NCBI GenBank assembly: GCA_051870755.1 | Contig: JBJECE010000029.1 | Coordinates: 49,605-113,604, forward strand | Origin: W0P28-013 sp051870755 | GTDB taxonomy: Bacteria > Bacteroidota > Bacteroidia > Bacteroidales > Paludibacteraceae | Direction of reading: 5' to 3' | Length of the DNA stretch: 64,000 bases | Part shown: in pieces, positions 1 to 8,243 of the stretch | Layout: every line of letters begins with the position of its first letter | How positions within the stretch are numbered: the stretch's first letter is position 1 | The notes under the pieces: generated by a model | Databases searched by the model: none | What the model saw: the letters and a program-made list of their open reading frames with translations, nothing else | What the model was told of the DNA's origin: nothing | Translations under genes and position numbers: made by a program

Positions 1-2592
1 GCGTTGCCGACGGTTGCCGTATCGGGCATCAAGACATTCTGTCTGGAAACGGTGGGCGAAACCTTTACTCTGACAGCGACTGCTAATCCGTACAGTTCGA
101 AAAATACCGAAATCGTATGGACATACCAAGTAAATGGTGGCACGAATACCTATACGGGAACGTCGCTCAAATTTACTCCGCAAACCACCGGCGAATTTGT
201 ATTCACTGTTGTGGCGCGCCACACGGCCAACGGTATTACTTGCGAATCTGTTCCGGCTACGCATATAGTCAATGTGGCGGGTGTGCCGCAGGTAGGCGTT
301 GCCGATGTGAAAGTAGTATCGTCGCAGAATGGGCAGGCCTGCATCAATACACCGATAGAATTTGAAGCCACAGCCGGTTATACCAAGTATGTGTTTGGTA
401 AGACTGACGGTACTATCTACACGCCTATGCAAGAGAGCGACTTGAACACGTGGAACACGATTCAGACCGTCGACGGTACGTGGATGTACTATTGCGACTT
501 CTACAATGCGGCCGGTTGCCGTACACGGCAAACGATTATGGTGAAAGTGAACCAACTGCCCGATGCCATTACCATATCGGCAGCCGGCACCGACACCTAC
601 AATTACGTTGCCAACAAGGAGATAACCATCTGCGAAGGCGGCAATGTAACCCTGACGGCCGATGCCTCGGGCAACGACAATGTTTACTCGTGGCGCGATA
701 CCGACGGTAAAGTTTGGGGTACAGCGAAGGCGGTAACCGTCGATCCGAAACTGACCACCGAATATCAACTGATAGTAACCAACGCCAGCGGCTGTCAGGT
801 TACGAGCAAGTTCACCGTCAAGGTTATTCCGATGGACAAACTGATCGTAACAGCCAACAAAGTTACCGGCACTTATGCCATCTGCCAAGGCTCGACCGAT
901 AAGGTGGCGTTGCGTGTCGAAGGATCGTCGTCGAGTTACTACGATTGGTACTCGTCGTTGGGCGAAAAACTGACCAACCAACCGTCGAGCATCGTCATCG
1001 CGGCGCCGACCCAAGATGTGGAATGGTTCGTTTCGGTAACGTCGAGCGCCAACGCCAACGGTACCAACTGTAAGAGCATCGCAAGCGTCAAGATAGACGT
1101 GGTGCCGCTGCCAAACAATGCTACGGGCAGCATACTCGTCGAAAATGGTTCGCAGACCGTATGTGCCGGTGCTACTGTAGTGCTTGTAGGCGACCAAGCC
1201 GACGCCGAAACCTATCGTTGGAGTACGGGCGAAATCAAACCGCAAATTTCGGTAACGATTCCGAACTTCATCAACGATACGGTAGTCGAATATTGGGCTA
1301 TCGGGCGCAACAGCCTCGGCTGTGAAAACACGGCGGATACCATGCGCATCGTGCTGAACGTGAAACCCGAACCGGAACCGAAAGTCATCAGCCCGACCAT
1401 CTGCTACGAGAGTCAGCCATTGCGCCTCGAAGCAGCCGACAAAGGCTTGACTTATCGCTGGTACGACGAAACCGGCACTGAGATTTCGCGCAAATACTAT
1501 TGCGAAATCAAGCACGACGAAGCCGGCATCTACACCTACAAACTGACTGCCATCAACAACGCAGGTTGCGAAGCGACCATTTCGGTAGTGGTAACTGTGG
1601 TGCCGTTCAAAGCCAATCCGGCCGGTCTGACTTACCTCTGCTCGGGCAGTTCGTCGCAGATTTGGGTTGATGGATGCTCGCTGGCCGAAGGCTATCAGTT
1701 CCGTTGGACGTATGCCGGCAACATCATCAGCACGGCCGACACGATAACCGTATCGGCACTCGGCACCTATTTCGTCGAAGTGATAACGCCGTGGATGACA
1801 ACCGATATGGCTACGTTCGAGGTGAAACAGAGCGAAACACCGGCCGTCAAGTTTGGAACACCCAACCCGACATGTCAGGGCGACAGGTTTGTCAATATTC
1901 CGTACACCATCATTGGCGGCAATCCGACCAGCTATTCGTTGCTGTTCGATGCCGTAATGCACGACCTTGGCTTTGTCGATGTGATGGACGCTACCATGAC
2001 AAGTGGCTACATACTGATAAATGCACCGACCACCGTGCCGGCAGGTACTTATCAGGTAACCATCTTGTTGAGCAATCCGAACGGCTGTATGAGCGGCGAA
2101 TATCGCGTGGCCTTTACGGTTGGCGTCGATTTGATAGCCGAAGTTTGGGACGATGTCATCATTTGCGACAATAGCAATCACGAGTATATGTCGTACCAAT
2201 GGTATCGCAACGGAGAACGCATCACCGGCGCTACGTTGCAGTACTACTCCGAGTTGGGCGGCTTCAGTGGCGAGTACTACGTTATCGCCTACACGGCAGG
2301 CGGTCAGGCTGTGGCGTCGTGCATCAAGTCGTACGACAACAAACAGGGTATGTCCGTATCGCCCAACCCGCTGAAACGCAATCAGATATTGCGTGTAGGG
2401 TTGCCGTTTGCCACCGATGTGCTATTTGGGTCGAACCTCGAGATTGTCGATGCCGTAGGTCGTGTCGTATTCCGTCTCGACAGGGTTGATAACGAAAACG
2501 ACATTCTGATCAATTATCCGGCGGGCGTTTATATGGTACGCGTGCACATGCAGTCGGGCGAGGTGATAACCGAAAAATTTGTAGTCCAATAA
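1..2592 (+). CDS. Giant Ig-like/PKD repeat surface protein with T9SS C-terminal domain, 5' truncated
   Basis: The frame is open to the left edge, so the N-terminus and signal peptide lie outside the window; at least 863 residues remain. They form a series of roughly 80-90-residue beta-sandwich-like units, each with a Cys after a hydrophobic strand (ITICEGGNVTLTA, YAICQGSTDKVAL, QTVCAGATVVLVG, PTICYESQPLRLEA) and a following Trp (YSWRDTDG, YDWYSSLG, YRWSTGE, YRWYDETG). This is the pattern of Ig-like/PKD repeats in Bacteroidota adhesins and gliding-type proteins. The last ~75 residues (SVSPNPLKRNQ, LEIVDAVGRVVF, GVYMVRVHMQ, final KFVVQ) match a type A T9SS sorting domain, so export across the outer membrane and anchoring or release by the T9SS is inferred; porQ at 27 kb fits. 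The ligand is unknown. Confidence 0.85.
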   Translation, partial: ALPTVAVSGIKTFCLETVGETFTLTATANPYSSKNTEIVWTYQVNGGTNTYTGTSLKFTPQTTGEFVFTVVARHTANGITCESVPATHIVNVAGVPQVGVADVKVVSSQNGQACINTPIEFEATAGYTKYVFGKTDGTIYTPMQESDLNTWNTIQTVDGTWMYYCDFYNAAGCRTRQTIMVKVNQLPDAITISAAGTDTYNYVANKEITICEGGNVTLTADASGNDNVYSWRDTDGKVWGTAKAVTVDPKLTTEYQLIVTNASGCQVTSKFTVKVIPMDKLIVTANKVTGTYAICQGSTDKVALRVEGSSSSYYDWYSSLGEKLTNQPSSIVIAAPTQDVEWFVSVTSSANANGTNCKSIASVKIDVVPLPNNATGSILVENGSQTVCAGATVVLVGDQADAETYRWSTGEIKPQISVTIPNFINDTVVEYWAIGRNSLGCENTADTMRIVLNVKPEPEPKVISPTICYESQPLRLEAADKGLTYRWYDETGTEISRKYYCEIKHDEAGIYTYKLTAINNAGCEATISVVVTVVPFKANPAGLTYLCSGSSSQIWVDGCSLAEGYQFRWTYAGNIISTADTITVSALGTYFVEVITPWMTTDMATFEVKQSETPAVKFGTPNPTCQGDRFVNIPYTIIGGNPTSYSLLFDAVMHDLGFVDVMDATMTSGYILINAPTTVPAGTYQVTILLSNPNGCMSGEYRVAFTVGVDLIAEVWDDVIICDNSNHEYMSYQWYRNGERITGATLQYYSELGGFSGEYYVIAYTAGGQAVASCIKSYDNKQGMSVSPNPLKRNQILRVGLPFATDVLFGSNLEIVDAVGRVVFRLDRVDNENDILINYPAGVYMVRVHMQSGEVITEKFVVQ

Positions 2593-2641
2593 TAGTGTGA
2601 GAACTATGCAAATAAAACAGGAAGATAGGAGGATTTCAAGC

Positions 2642-3508
2642 ATGAATAAAAAGATAGTGATAAGTGCATTATTGTTGGCAGTGGGACTGACAGCCTTTGC
2701 CAAAACGCCGGCCTACATCGACATCGAGTTGGGTGGCGGTGCCATGATGATGCCTTACGGCACCAAGGATTACGGCATATTTTCGGGCGGTAGTTTCGAC
2801 ATCGGCGCCAAATATTCGTTGTTGTTTCATCCGCGCAAAGGGTGGGGTGCCAATTTCGGTGTCAATTTTTCGACCTTTCAAGGGACGAAAGTGCTGAATG
2901 CCAATCTGCAGTCGGCCGCCATCGACGACCGTGGGCGCACCTACACGCTCTTTGCCGACATAGCTAACTGGACGGAGCGTCAGCAGCAGTATTCCATCTC
3001 GATACCGATAAGCATTTTCTATCAGAAACAGCGTCCGCGCCATTCGGGGTGGTTCACATCGTTTGGTGTCAAACTCTACCTGCCGCTCTACACGGGCTAC
3101 AAGGTAACGCAGGGCGATTTGGTAACCAAAGGTTGGTACGACCAATGGGGCGGCACCATGTTCGAGCAACTGCCGCAGCATGGTTTCGGACAGTTCAACA
3201 CGCTGTTGCCAAGTGGCGAAAATCAGGCAAACTTTTTGCTGACCGGCCAGGTGATGTTTGGTGCCATTCTGCGTCTCGACAAGAAAAACGAGATGTATGT
3301 GGCGCTCTATGCCGAGCATGGTTTTTACGATATGTACATCAACAAAGATGCGAAGCCGCTGTTTACGACCATCGAGAGCCTCGATTCGTATCAATACAAC
3401 GGCTACTATTCGAGTCTTGCCACGCGCACCATTCCGATTATGTTCGGTTTGAAAATCGGCTGGCGCTTCAAAGATGTACACGATTGTAACTGTATTCGTC
3501 AGCAATGA
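2642..3508 (+). CDS. Outer-membrane beta-barrel protein (PorP/SprF-like or generic barrel)
   Basis: A 288-residue protein beginning MNKKIVISALLLAVGLTAFA, a clear Sec signal peptide. I place the start at 2642 because an AGGAGG sits at 2627-2632, nine bases upstream, which is unusual in this genome, and because upstream in-frame codons would destroy the signal peptide. The mature part alternates short amphipathic strands with Gly/Tyr/aromatic turns (ELGGGAMMMPYG, LTGQVMFGAILRLD, MYVALYAEHGFYDMY) and ends in strand-like IMFGLKIGWRF, as expected of an outer-membrane barrel. It follows the T9SS-exported protein by 49 bases, which recalls giant exported proteins paired with PorP/SprF-type barrels that help attach them. 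That role is inferred from position and fold only. Confidence 0.7.
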   Translation: MNKKIVISALLLAVGLTAFAKTPAYIDIELGGGAMMMPYGTKDYGIFSGGSFDIGAKYSLLFHPRKGWGANFGVNFSTFQGTKVLNANLQSAAIDDRGRTYTLFADIANWTERQQQYSISIPISIFYQKQRPRHSGWFTSFGVKLYLPLYTGYKVTQGDLVTKGWYDQWGGTMFEQLPQHGFGQFNTLLPSGENQANFLLTGQVMFGAILRLDKKNEMYVALYAEHGFYDMYINKDAKPLFTTIESLDSYQYNGYYSSLATRTIPIMFGLKIGWRFKDVHDCNCIRQQ

Positions 3509-3518
3509 TGCCGATTAC

Positions 3519-3552
3519 AAAGTCCGACTTGCACAAGGTCGGACTTTTTTTT
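3519..3552 (+). terminator. Rho-independent terminator after the barrel gene
   Basis: AAGTCCGAC and GTCGGACTT form a nine-pair stem around a short loop and are followed by a run of T. It starts about ten bases after the barrel stop codon. Confidence 0.85.
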
Positions 3553-3562
3553 GTGCAACCTG

Positions 3563-3593
3563 TTTGTTATGCAAAAAAAAATGTGTACCTTTG
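3563..3593 (+). promoter_or_regulatory. Bacteroidota-type promoter of tRNA-Leu
   Basis: TTTG at 3563-3566 and TACCTTTG at 3586-3593 are 19 bases apart, matching the -33/-7 pattern of the phylum's primary sigma factor. The predicted start lies shortly before the tRNA at 3623. Confidence 0.7.
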
Positions 3594-3622
3594 CATCGCT
3601 TTTCCGGAGGGAGGAGTTATAG

Positions 3623-3708
3623 GCCGTGATGTTGGAATCGGTAGACAAGACGGACTTAAAATCCGTTGGGCAGTAATGCCCGTGTGGGTTCAAGTCCCAC
3701 TCGCGGTA
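3623..3708 (+). tRNA. tRNA-Leu (anticodon UAA)
   Basis: An 86-base class II tRNA. The acceptor strands GCCGTGA and TCGCGGT pair, the anticodon stem ACGGA/TCCGT encloses CTTAAAA with anticodon TAA, a long variable arm (TGGGCAGTAATGCCCG) is present, and the T-arm is GTGGG-TTCAAGT-CCCAC. The discriminator is A and CCA is not encoded (the next bases are CGA). A promoter lies upstream and a terminator directly downstream. Confidence 0.95.
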
Positions 3709-3710
3709 CG

Positions 3711-3741
3711 AAGGAGGGCAGCGCATGTGTCCTCCTTTTTT
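3711..3741 (+). terminator. Rho-independent terminator of tRNA-Leu
   Basis: AAGGAGG and CCTCCTT form the stem around GCAGCGCATGTGT, followed by T residues that run into the assembly gap. The same hairpin recurs after the gap and again near 4240. Confidence 0.85.
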
Positions 3742-3841
3742 NNNNNNNNNNNNNNNNNNNNNNNNNNNNNNNNNNNNNNNNNNNNNNNNNNNNNNNNNNN
3801 NNNNNNNNNNNNNNNNNNNNNNNNNNNNNNNNNNNNNNNNN
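3742..3841. other. Assembly gap (100 N)
   Basis: Exactly 100 N, the conventional placeholder for a gap of unknown length. The bases after it (3842-3897) repeat the tRNA-Leu T-arm and terminator (3687-3741) without a visible difference. Either the assembly collapsed or broke at tandem tRNA-Leu copies, or the scaffolder joined two contigs that end in the same repeat. Confidence 0.98.
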
Positions 3842-3897
3842 GGTTCAAGTCCCACTCGCGGTACGAAGGAGGGCAGCGCATGTGTCCTCCTTTTTTT
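3842..3897 (+). tRNA. 3' end of a second tRNA-Leu copy plus its terminator (5' part in gap)
   Basis: The bases GGTTCAAGTCCCACTCGCGG and the following GTA and terminator hairpin are identical to the 3' end of tRNA-Leu(UAA) at 3623-3708 and its terminator. The 5' part would lie inside the N run, so it cannot be told whether this is a full second gene, a fragment, or the same gene assembled twice. The hairpin AAGGAGG/CCTCCTT with its T-run occupies 3866-3897. Confidence 0.6.
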
Positions 3898-3901
3898 GGG
3901 A

Positions 3902-4183
3902 ATGTATTATGTGTATGCCATATCGAGTTTGTGTCGCCGCTACATTTATGTTGGTTTGACGGATAATGTCGCGCGGCGTTTAGAGGAGCATAATAGAGGC
4001 TATAATCGCTCTACGAAGCCTTATGCGCCTTATGAGTTGCTATTTACGCAGGTTTGTGCCGACCGTAAAGAGGCGCGGCGTGTTGAAAAGTATTATAAGA
4101 GTGGTTGCGGCAAGGAATTTCTGTATCGGTTGCGTGCATCGCAAATGTCCGACAAGACGGGCTTAAAATCCGTTGGGCAGTAA
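3902..4183 (+). CDS. GIY-YIG nuclease-family protein ending inside a tRNA-Leu fragment
   Basis: A 93-residue single-domain GIY-YIG protein. The N-terminus YVYAISSLCRRYIYVGLTDN carries the two defining strands (YVY and YVG, followed by T and Arg-Arg), and PYELLFTQ, the acidic EARRVEKYYK helix and a basic tail follow, as in short UvrC-N-like proteins common in Bacteroidota. The family cuts DNA and includes homing endonucleases, but most short members have no known role. The start ATG lies four bases after the terminator of the preceding tRNA-Leu copy. The last ~14 codons are read from tRNA-Leu sequence: LKSV is the anticodon region and the stop TAA lies in the variable arm. The gene thus sits between tRNA-Leu 3' halves, which suggests insertion into, or transposition with, the tRNA locus. 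Confidence 0.8.
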   Translation: MYYVYAISSLCRRYIYVGLTDNVARRLEEHNRGYNRSTKPYAPYELLFTQVCADRKEARRVEKYYKSGCGKEFLYRLRASQMSDKTGLKSVGQ

Positions 4184-4228
4184 TGCCCGTGTGGGCCTGC
4201 CTACCGCAGGCAGGTTCAAGGCCCACTC
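4149..4228 (+). pseudogene. Broken tRNA-Leu 3' half with a palindromic insertion in the T-arm
   Basis: From GACAAGACGG onward the sequence follows tRNA-Leu(UAA): anticodon stem-loop, variable arm and acceptor 3' strand TCGCGGTA. The 5' acceptor and D-arm are absent or unrecognisably changed. Between the T-stem strands there is an extra 19 bases, CCTGCCTACCGCAGGCAGG, itself a perfect-armed palindrome. It cannot fold as a normal tRNA, so I call it a relic. Confidence 0.8.
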
Positions 4229-4235
4229 GCGGTAC

Positions 4236-4266
4236 GAAGGGGGAACAGCGCATGTGTCCTCCTTTT
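4236..4266 (+). terminator. Degenerate third copy of the tRNA-Leu terminator
   Basis: AAGGGGGAACAGCGCATGTGTCCTCCTTTTTG corresponds to the hairpin after the intact tRNA-Leu, but the 5' arm has changed, weakening the stem. Confidence 0.5.
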
Positions 4267-4329
4267 TGTTGGTTTGATACGTGCAAATAATTGTTTTTGT
4301 AATTACTTGTAAAACAGAGTTTTATAATT

Positions 4330-7300
4330 ATGGCGAAGAGTGTACGTTGGATTGTGGGTGTAATGTTGTTGCTTGCTGTCGGTGGGTGTGCGACACAAAA
4401 CACGCCAAGCGAACAAACAACATCTGTCGATTTTTCTAAAATAGATGATTTCATTAAATTTCAGTATGTTAGCAACGGATTGGTTAACTATTTCGATTCT
4501 GCCATGACGTTTCAAAACCTTGGTTCCTTGTCTTTTAGTAATGGCGATTATTCCCAAGCGGAGCAGTATTATCGGAAGGCATGGCAGTGCTACGCAGATG
4601 TGGGGCTCGAATCGTTTGCCTCCGATAAAAATTTTCCCATATTGTTGATCAGGCTCGGGGCGTTTTACTATAGCAGTGGCGATTATGCTAAGGCCAAATC
4701 GTACTATTTGGAGGCACTGCATTTGCTAAACAAGTCGGCGTTGGACATGCAACAGGCTGACTATAATCAGTTGTTGAATAATCTTGGAGGGTTGTGTTAC
4801 AACACCTGTGATTATGCGCAAGCGGAGCAATGCTATCTGAACTTGCTGAAAAGTACCAAAGCCGCTGTAGGCGACCGCCATCAGACTTATGCGCAGGTAT
4901 TAACTCTTCTTGGGAATGTGTATTTGTTCATGGGCAATTATACCCGGGCAGAGTTGTATTATCAGGAAGCCGCGCAGATTTTCAAGTCGGTTTTTGGCGA
5001 TCACCACCAAATCTATGCCTCGTTATTGCATAATCTCGGGAACGTGTATTCGATTAAAGGGGACTACGAGCAGTCGGAGTCGTATTATTTGCAAGCTTTT
5101 GAAATCATGGATTTTGTATCGGGTGTGCAGTCGACCGATTATGCAAATTTCGTGCAAAACATTGGCAATTTGTATTACAACATCGGTGATTATGCGCAAG
5201 CGAAGTCGTGCTATCAGGAGGCTTTGCAAATTTATAAATCGGTTTTTGGCGACCGGTATCCGCAGTGTGCGAATTTATTAAACAATCTGGGTGTTGTATG
5301 TGCGTGCATGGACAATGCTACGCAAGCGGAGGCGTACTATCAGGAGGCTTTGCAAATTTATAAATTGGTTTTTGGCAACCGGCATCCGGCTTATGCGCAG
5401 TCGTTGCATAATATTGGTATGTTGTATGCCGACAAAGGCGACTATGCGCAGGCCGAGCCCTACTATTCGGAGGCGTTGGAAATAAGGCGGGCTGTTTTGG
5501 GAGAGCGTCATCCCGATTATGCGCAGTCATTAACTGCTCTTGGCTCTTTGCGTTGCAAAACCGGAGATTCTGTGCAAGCGGAGTTGTGCTATCAGGAAGC
5601 TTTGCAAATTTATAAATCGGTTTTTGGTGACCGGCATCCGAGTTATGTACAGGTGTTGCTTAATATTGGCGTGTTGTATGCCGACAAAGGCGACTATGCG
5701 CAGGCCGAGCCGTACTATACGCAATCTATGCTGATTAGCAGGAATCGTTTTATAGAATCCACCGATTTTATGTCGGAGCGCGAGTGGAATAATTATTGGA
5801 CTACCATGCAGTACGGATTTTACAATACTTATCCATGTTTTGCTTATCAATCTTATTCCACCAATTCCTCTATCGCTGCCTTTGCCTACGACAACGAATT
5901 GTTTCGTAAGGGATTGCTTTTGGGGTCGTCGCAGTGGGTGCGTCAGTCCATTTTGGAGAGTCGGGATAGCGCCCTGATCGACCAATGGCAAACGCTTATG
6001 GCCAAACGGCAGCACTTGCAGATGTTGCACGATCGTGAACCTCAATCGCCTCGTGTGGCCGAATTGCAGCAGGAAGTGGAGAAGTTGGAAGCGCATTTAA
6101 CCAAAACGAGTGCCGTGTTGCGTCAAAATCGCGAACGGTGGTCGGTTACATGGGATAGTGTGCGCACCCGTTTGCATGCACAATCTGTGGCTGTCGAATT
6201 TTTTACGGCGGTCGTCAATGCCGACTCTGTGATGTATTGTGCTTTGTTGTTGCAGCACGATAGTCCGTATCCAGAACTGATTCCGCTCTGTGAACAGCAC
6301 GAAATAGCGTCGCTGGTGGATATGACCGATACTGCCACCATCAATCGCAGTATGTGCAGTGGGACGCTGCGTCGTCTGATATGGGATAAAGTGTTGGCGC
6401 GGCTTGCGCCCGGCGACAGCATCTACTTCGCGCCCGCAGGCTTGTTGCATCAACTGCCTATCGAATTTTTGCCGTACGACAATCGGCACACAATATCGGA
6501 TATGTTCTATATGCAACGTCTGTCATCGACGCGCGAATTGACGTTTGCCCATCCCGACCGGACTTGCACCACCGCCACGCTTTATGGCGGCATTACCTAC
6601 GCCATGGATTCGTCGGCCATGCTGAACGAAAGCAACAAATATCCCGAAATTCGTCGGCAGACGACGCGCGACCTTGATGTGATCGATAGAGGAAGTATTG
6701 TAGCACTGCCGGCCACGCGACTTGAGGTGGAAGAAATCGATCGCCTGCTTCGTGAAAACAATGTGCAAGTGCGTTTGCTGACGGCGACCCACGCCAGCGA
6801 GGAGTCTTTTAAGGCGTTGAGCGGTACACATCAACATATTCTGCATATTGCCACGCATGGGTTTTATTGGTCGGATTCGGTTGCGCAGCAGGCCGACTAT
6901 TTGGCCGCGCTGGTTCGGTATATGACTGCGCAAAATGAATTTCAAACACCAACGATCGATCCGCTGAATCGTTGCGGACTGCTGTTCGCCGGTGCCAATA
7001 CTGCTTGGTCTGGTCGTGGCGCCGACCTTCCCGAAGGCGTTCAAGACGGCATACTGACTGCACACGAAATCTCGCTGATGGATTTGCGCGATGCCGATAT
7101 TGTGGTGTTGTCGGCGTGCAATACCGGTCATGGCGAAACCACCGGCGAAGGTGTGTTTGGGTTGCAGCGAGCCTTCAAACAGGCCGGTGTCAAAACGATT
7201 ATCATGTCGTTGTGGAAAGTAGATGACAATGCTACACAAGTGATGATGAATTGGTTCTACACCTATTGGTTGTCGGGCATGACCAAAAAAGCCGCCTTCG

Positions 7301-7374
7301 ATAAAGCCCGTAACGAACTGCAAAAAATCTATCCGCAACCATACTATTGGGCAGGCTTTGTGATGTTGGATTGA
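4330..7374 (+). CDS. TPR-CHAT lipoprotein (caspase-like protease fold)
   Basis: A 1014-residue protein with a lipoprotein signal peptide (hydrophobic stretch ending VGGCATQ, Cys about residue 20), so it is probably anchored facing the periplasm or surface. Residues ~55-470 are about ten TPR units of ~42 residues with the recurring pattern GDYAQAEPYYxEALxIYKSVFGDRHP. A charged linker (~540-600) with coiled-coil character follows. The C-terminal ~390 residues are a CHAT domain: ILHIATHGFYW carries the catalytic His (residue 843) and VVLSACNTG the catalytic Cys (residue 930), followed by EGVFGLQRAF and the MSLWKVDD strand. CHAT domains belong to the caspase/separase clan and usually sit with TPRs; some act as proteases in defence systems, most are uncharacterised. 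No obvious substrate or partner gene lies next to it. Confidence 0.88.
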   Translation: MAKSVRWIVGVMLLLAVGGCATQNTPSEQTTSVDFSKIDDFIKFQYVSNGLVNYFDSAMTFQNLGSLSFSNGDYSQAEQYYRKAWQCYADVGLESFASDKNFPILLIRLGAFYYSSGDYAKAKSYYLEALHLLNKSALDMQQADYNQLLNNLGGLCYNTCDYAQAEQCYLNLLKSTKAAVGDRHQTYAQVLTLLGNVYLFMGNYTRAELYYQEAAQIFKSVFGDHHQIYASLLHNLGNVYSIKGDYEQSESYYLQAFEIMDFVSGVQSTDYANFVQNIGNLYYNIGDYAQAKSCYQEALQIYKSVFGDRYPQCANLLNNLGVVCACMDNATQAEAYYQEALQIYKLVFGNRHPAYAQSLHNIGMLYADKGDYAQAEPYYSEALEIRRAVLGERHPDYAQSLTALGSLRCKTGDSVQAELCYQEALQIYKSVFGDRHPSYVQVLLNIGVLYADKGDYAQAEPYYTQSMLISRNRFIESTDFMSEREWNNYWTTMQYGFYNTYPCFAYQSYSTNSSIAAFAYDNELFRKGLLLGSSQWVRQSILESRDSALIDQWQTLMAKRQHLQMLHDREPQSPRVAELQQEVEKLEAHLTKTSAVLRQNRERWSVTWDSVRTRLHAQSVAVEFFTAVVNADSVMYCALLLQHDSPYPELIPLCEQHEIASLVDMTDTATINRSMCSGTLRRLIWDKVLARLAPGDSIYFAPAGLLHQLPIEFLPYDNRHTISDMFYMQRLSSTRELTFAHPDRTCTTATLYGGITYAMDSSAMLNESNKYPEIRRQTTRDLDVIDRGSIVALPATRLEVEEIDRLLRENNVQVRLLTATHASEESFKALSGTHQHILHIATHGFYWSDSVAQQADYLAALVRYMTAQNEFQTPTIDPLNRCGLLFAGANTAWSGRGADLPEGVQDGILTAHEISLMDLRDADIVVLSACNTGHGETTGEGVFGLQRAFKQAGVKTIIMSLWKVDDNATQVMMNWFYTYWLSGMTKKAAFDKARNELQKIYPQPYYWAGFVMLD

Positions 7375-7397
7375 GTGGTTGGTGGTTTGTGCGCTTG

Positions 7398-7444
7398 CTG
7401 CCATATCGCTGCCTGTAAGGCAAAGATGTGGCAGCGTTGTTTTT
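7398..7444 (+). terminator. Terminator after the TPR-CHAT gene
   Basis: GCTGCCATATC and GATGTGGCAGC form an imperfect 11-pair stem, followed by GTTGTTTTTG. Confidence 0.6.
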
Positions 7445-7480
7445 GTGGCGAACAAGTTGGCGGTATTTTGGCGGTGTTGT

Positions 7481-7511
7481 TTTGTAATCTCAAAATTTAA
7501 CTGTATTTTTG
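7481..7511 (+). promoter_or_regulatory. Promoter of the MTA/SAH nucleosidase gene
   Basis: TTTG (7481-7484) and TATTTTTG (7504-7511) are separated by 19 bases, 22 bases before the ATG at 7533. Confidence 0.7.
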
Positions 7512-7532
7512 CATAAAATTTGTAGTTTGATT

Positions 7533-8216
7533 ATGACAATAGGTATCATCGTGGCGATGGACAAGGAAAAAGACCTTGTCGTAAATCATTTGCAGCACAT
7601 CGACGAGCGTGTCGAAAACAGACAAGCTTTTACCGAAGGACGTATGGGACAGCATCACATTGTGCTGTTGCAGTGCGGCATCGGCAAGGTGGCGGCTGCT
7701 GTCGGAGCGGTGGAACTGATTCGCCAATACCGGCCGGATTGCATCATAAATACCGGTGTGGCCGGCGCACTCGATTCGTCGGTCGGGGTGATGGACGTGG
7801 TGGTGGCCGAGCGTACGGTCTATCACGATGTCGATTGTTTCACCGACAATCCGCATGGGCGCATTCAAGGCTTTCCGCTGTTTTTTGCCGGCGATAAACG
7901 TTTGCTCGAGGCGGTTAAAGGCGTACAGTCGGCTTCGCGGGTGCACGTTGGATTGATATGTAGCGGCGACCAATTCATTTCAAATTTAGATGATTTACGG
8001 GGCATTAAAGGCTATTTCCCCGATGGTTTGGCGGTCGATATGGAGAGTTGTGCCATCGCGCAAGTGTGTTACATGTACGATGTGCCGTTTTTGAGTTTGC
8101 GCATCATCAGCGATACGCCGGGCATCACCGATCATGAACATCAGTATTTCGATTTTTGGCGCGAGGCTCCCGAACGTTCGTTTGCGGTGTTGGAACAGTT
8201 GATTGCGAGTTTATAA
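7533..8216 (+). CDS. mtnN: 5'-methylthioadenosine/S-adenosylhomocysteine nucleosidase
   Basis: A 227-residue Pfs-type nucleosidase that cleaves adenine from methylthioadenosine and S-adenosylhomocysteine in the cytosol, feeding methionine salvage and SAM recycling. Seen in the sequence: the N-terminal strand MTIGIIVAMDKE with the conserved acidic residue, CGIGKVAAAVGA, NTGVAGALD, the ribose-binding DGLAVDMESCAIAQ (Met-Glu pair) and LRIISDTPG with the catalytic Asp. Length fits the family. A promoter box ends 22 bases upstream of the ATG, so the upstream in-frame TTG is rejected as a start. The antiporter gene begins 27 bases after the stop, and co-transcription is possible. Confidence 0.92.
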   Translation: MTIGIIVAMDKEKDLVVNHLQHIDERVENRQAFTEGRMGQHHIVLLQCGIGKVAAAVGAVELIRQYRPDCIINTGVAGALDSSVGVMDVVVAERTVYHDVDCFTDNPHGRIQGFPLFFAGDKRLLEAVKGVQSASRVHVGLICSGDQFISNLDDLRGIKGYFPDGLAVDMESCAIAQVCYMYDVPFLSLRIISDTPGITDHEHQYFDFWREAPERSFAVLEQLIASL

Positions 8217-8243
8217 CTATAATTTTTTTTAGGAGAAGTGCGT

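Noticed and set aside
5160..5730. Recent DNA repeat expansion in the TPR region
   Set aside because: Near-identical stretches such as TTTGCAAATTTATAAATCGG recur, but they follow TPR periodicity and are ordinary for such genes.
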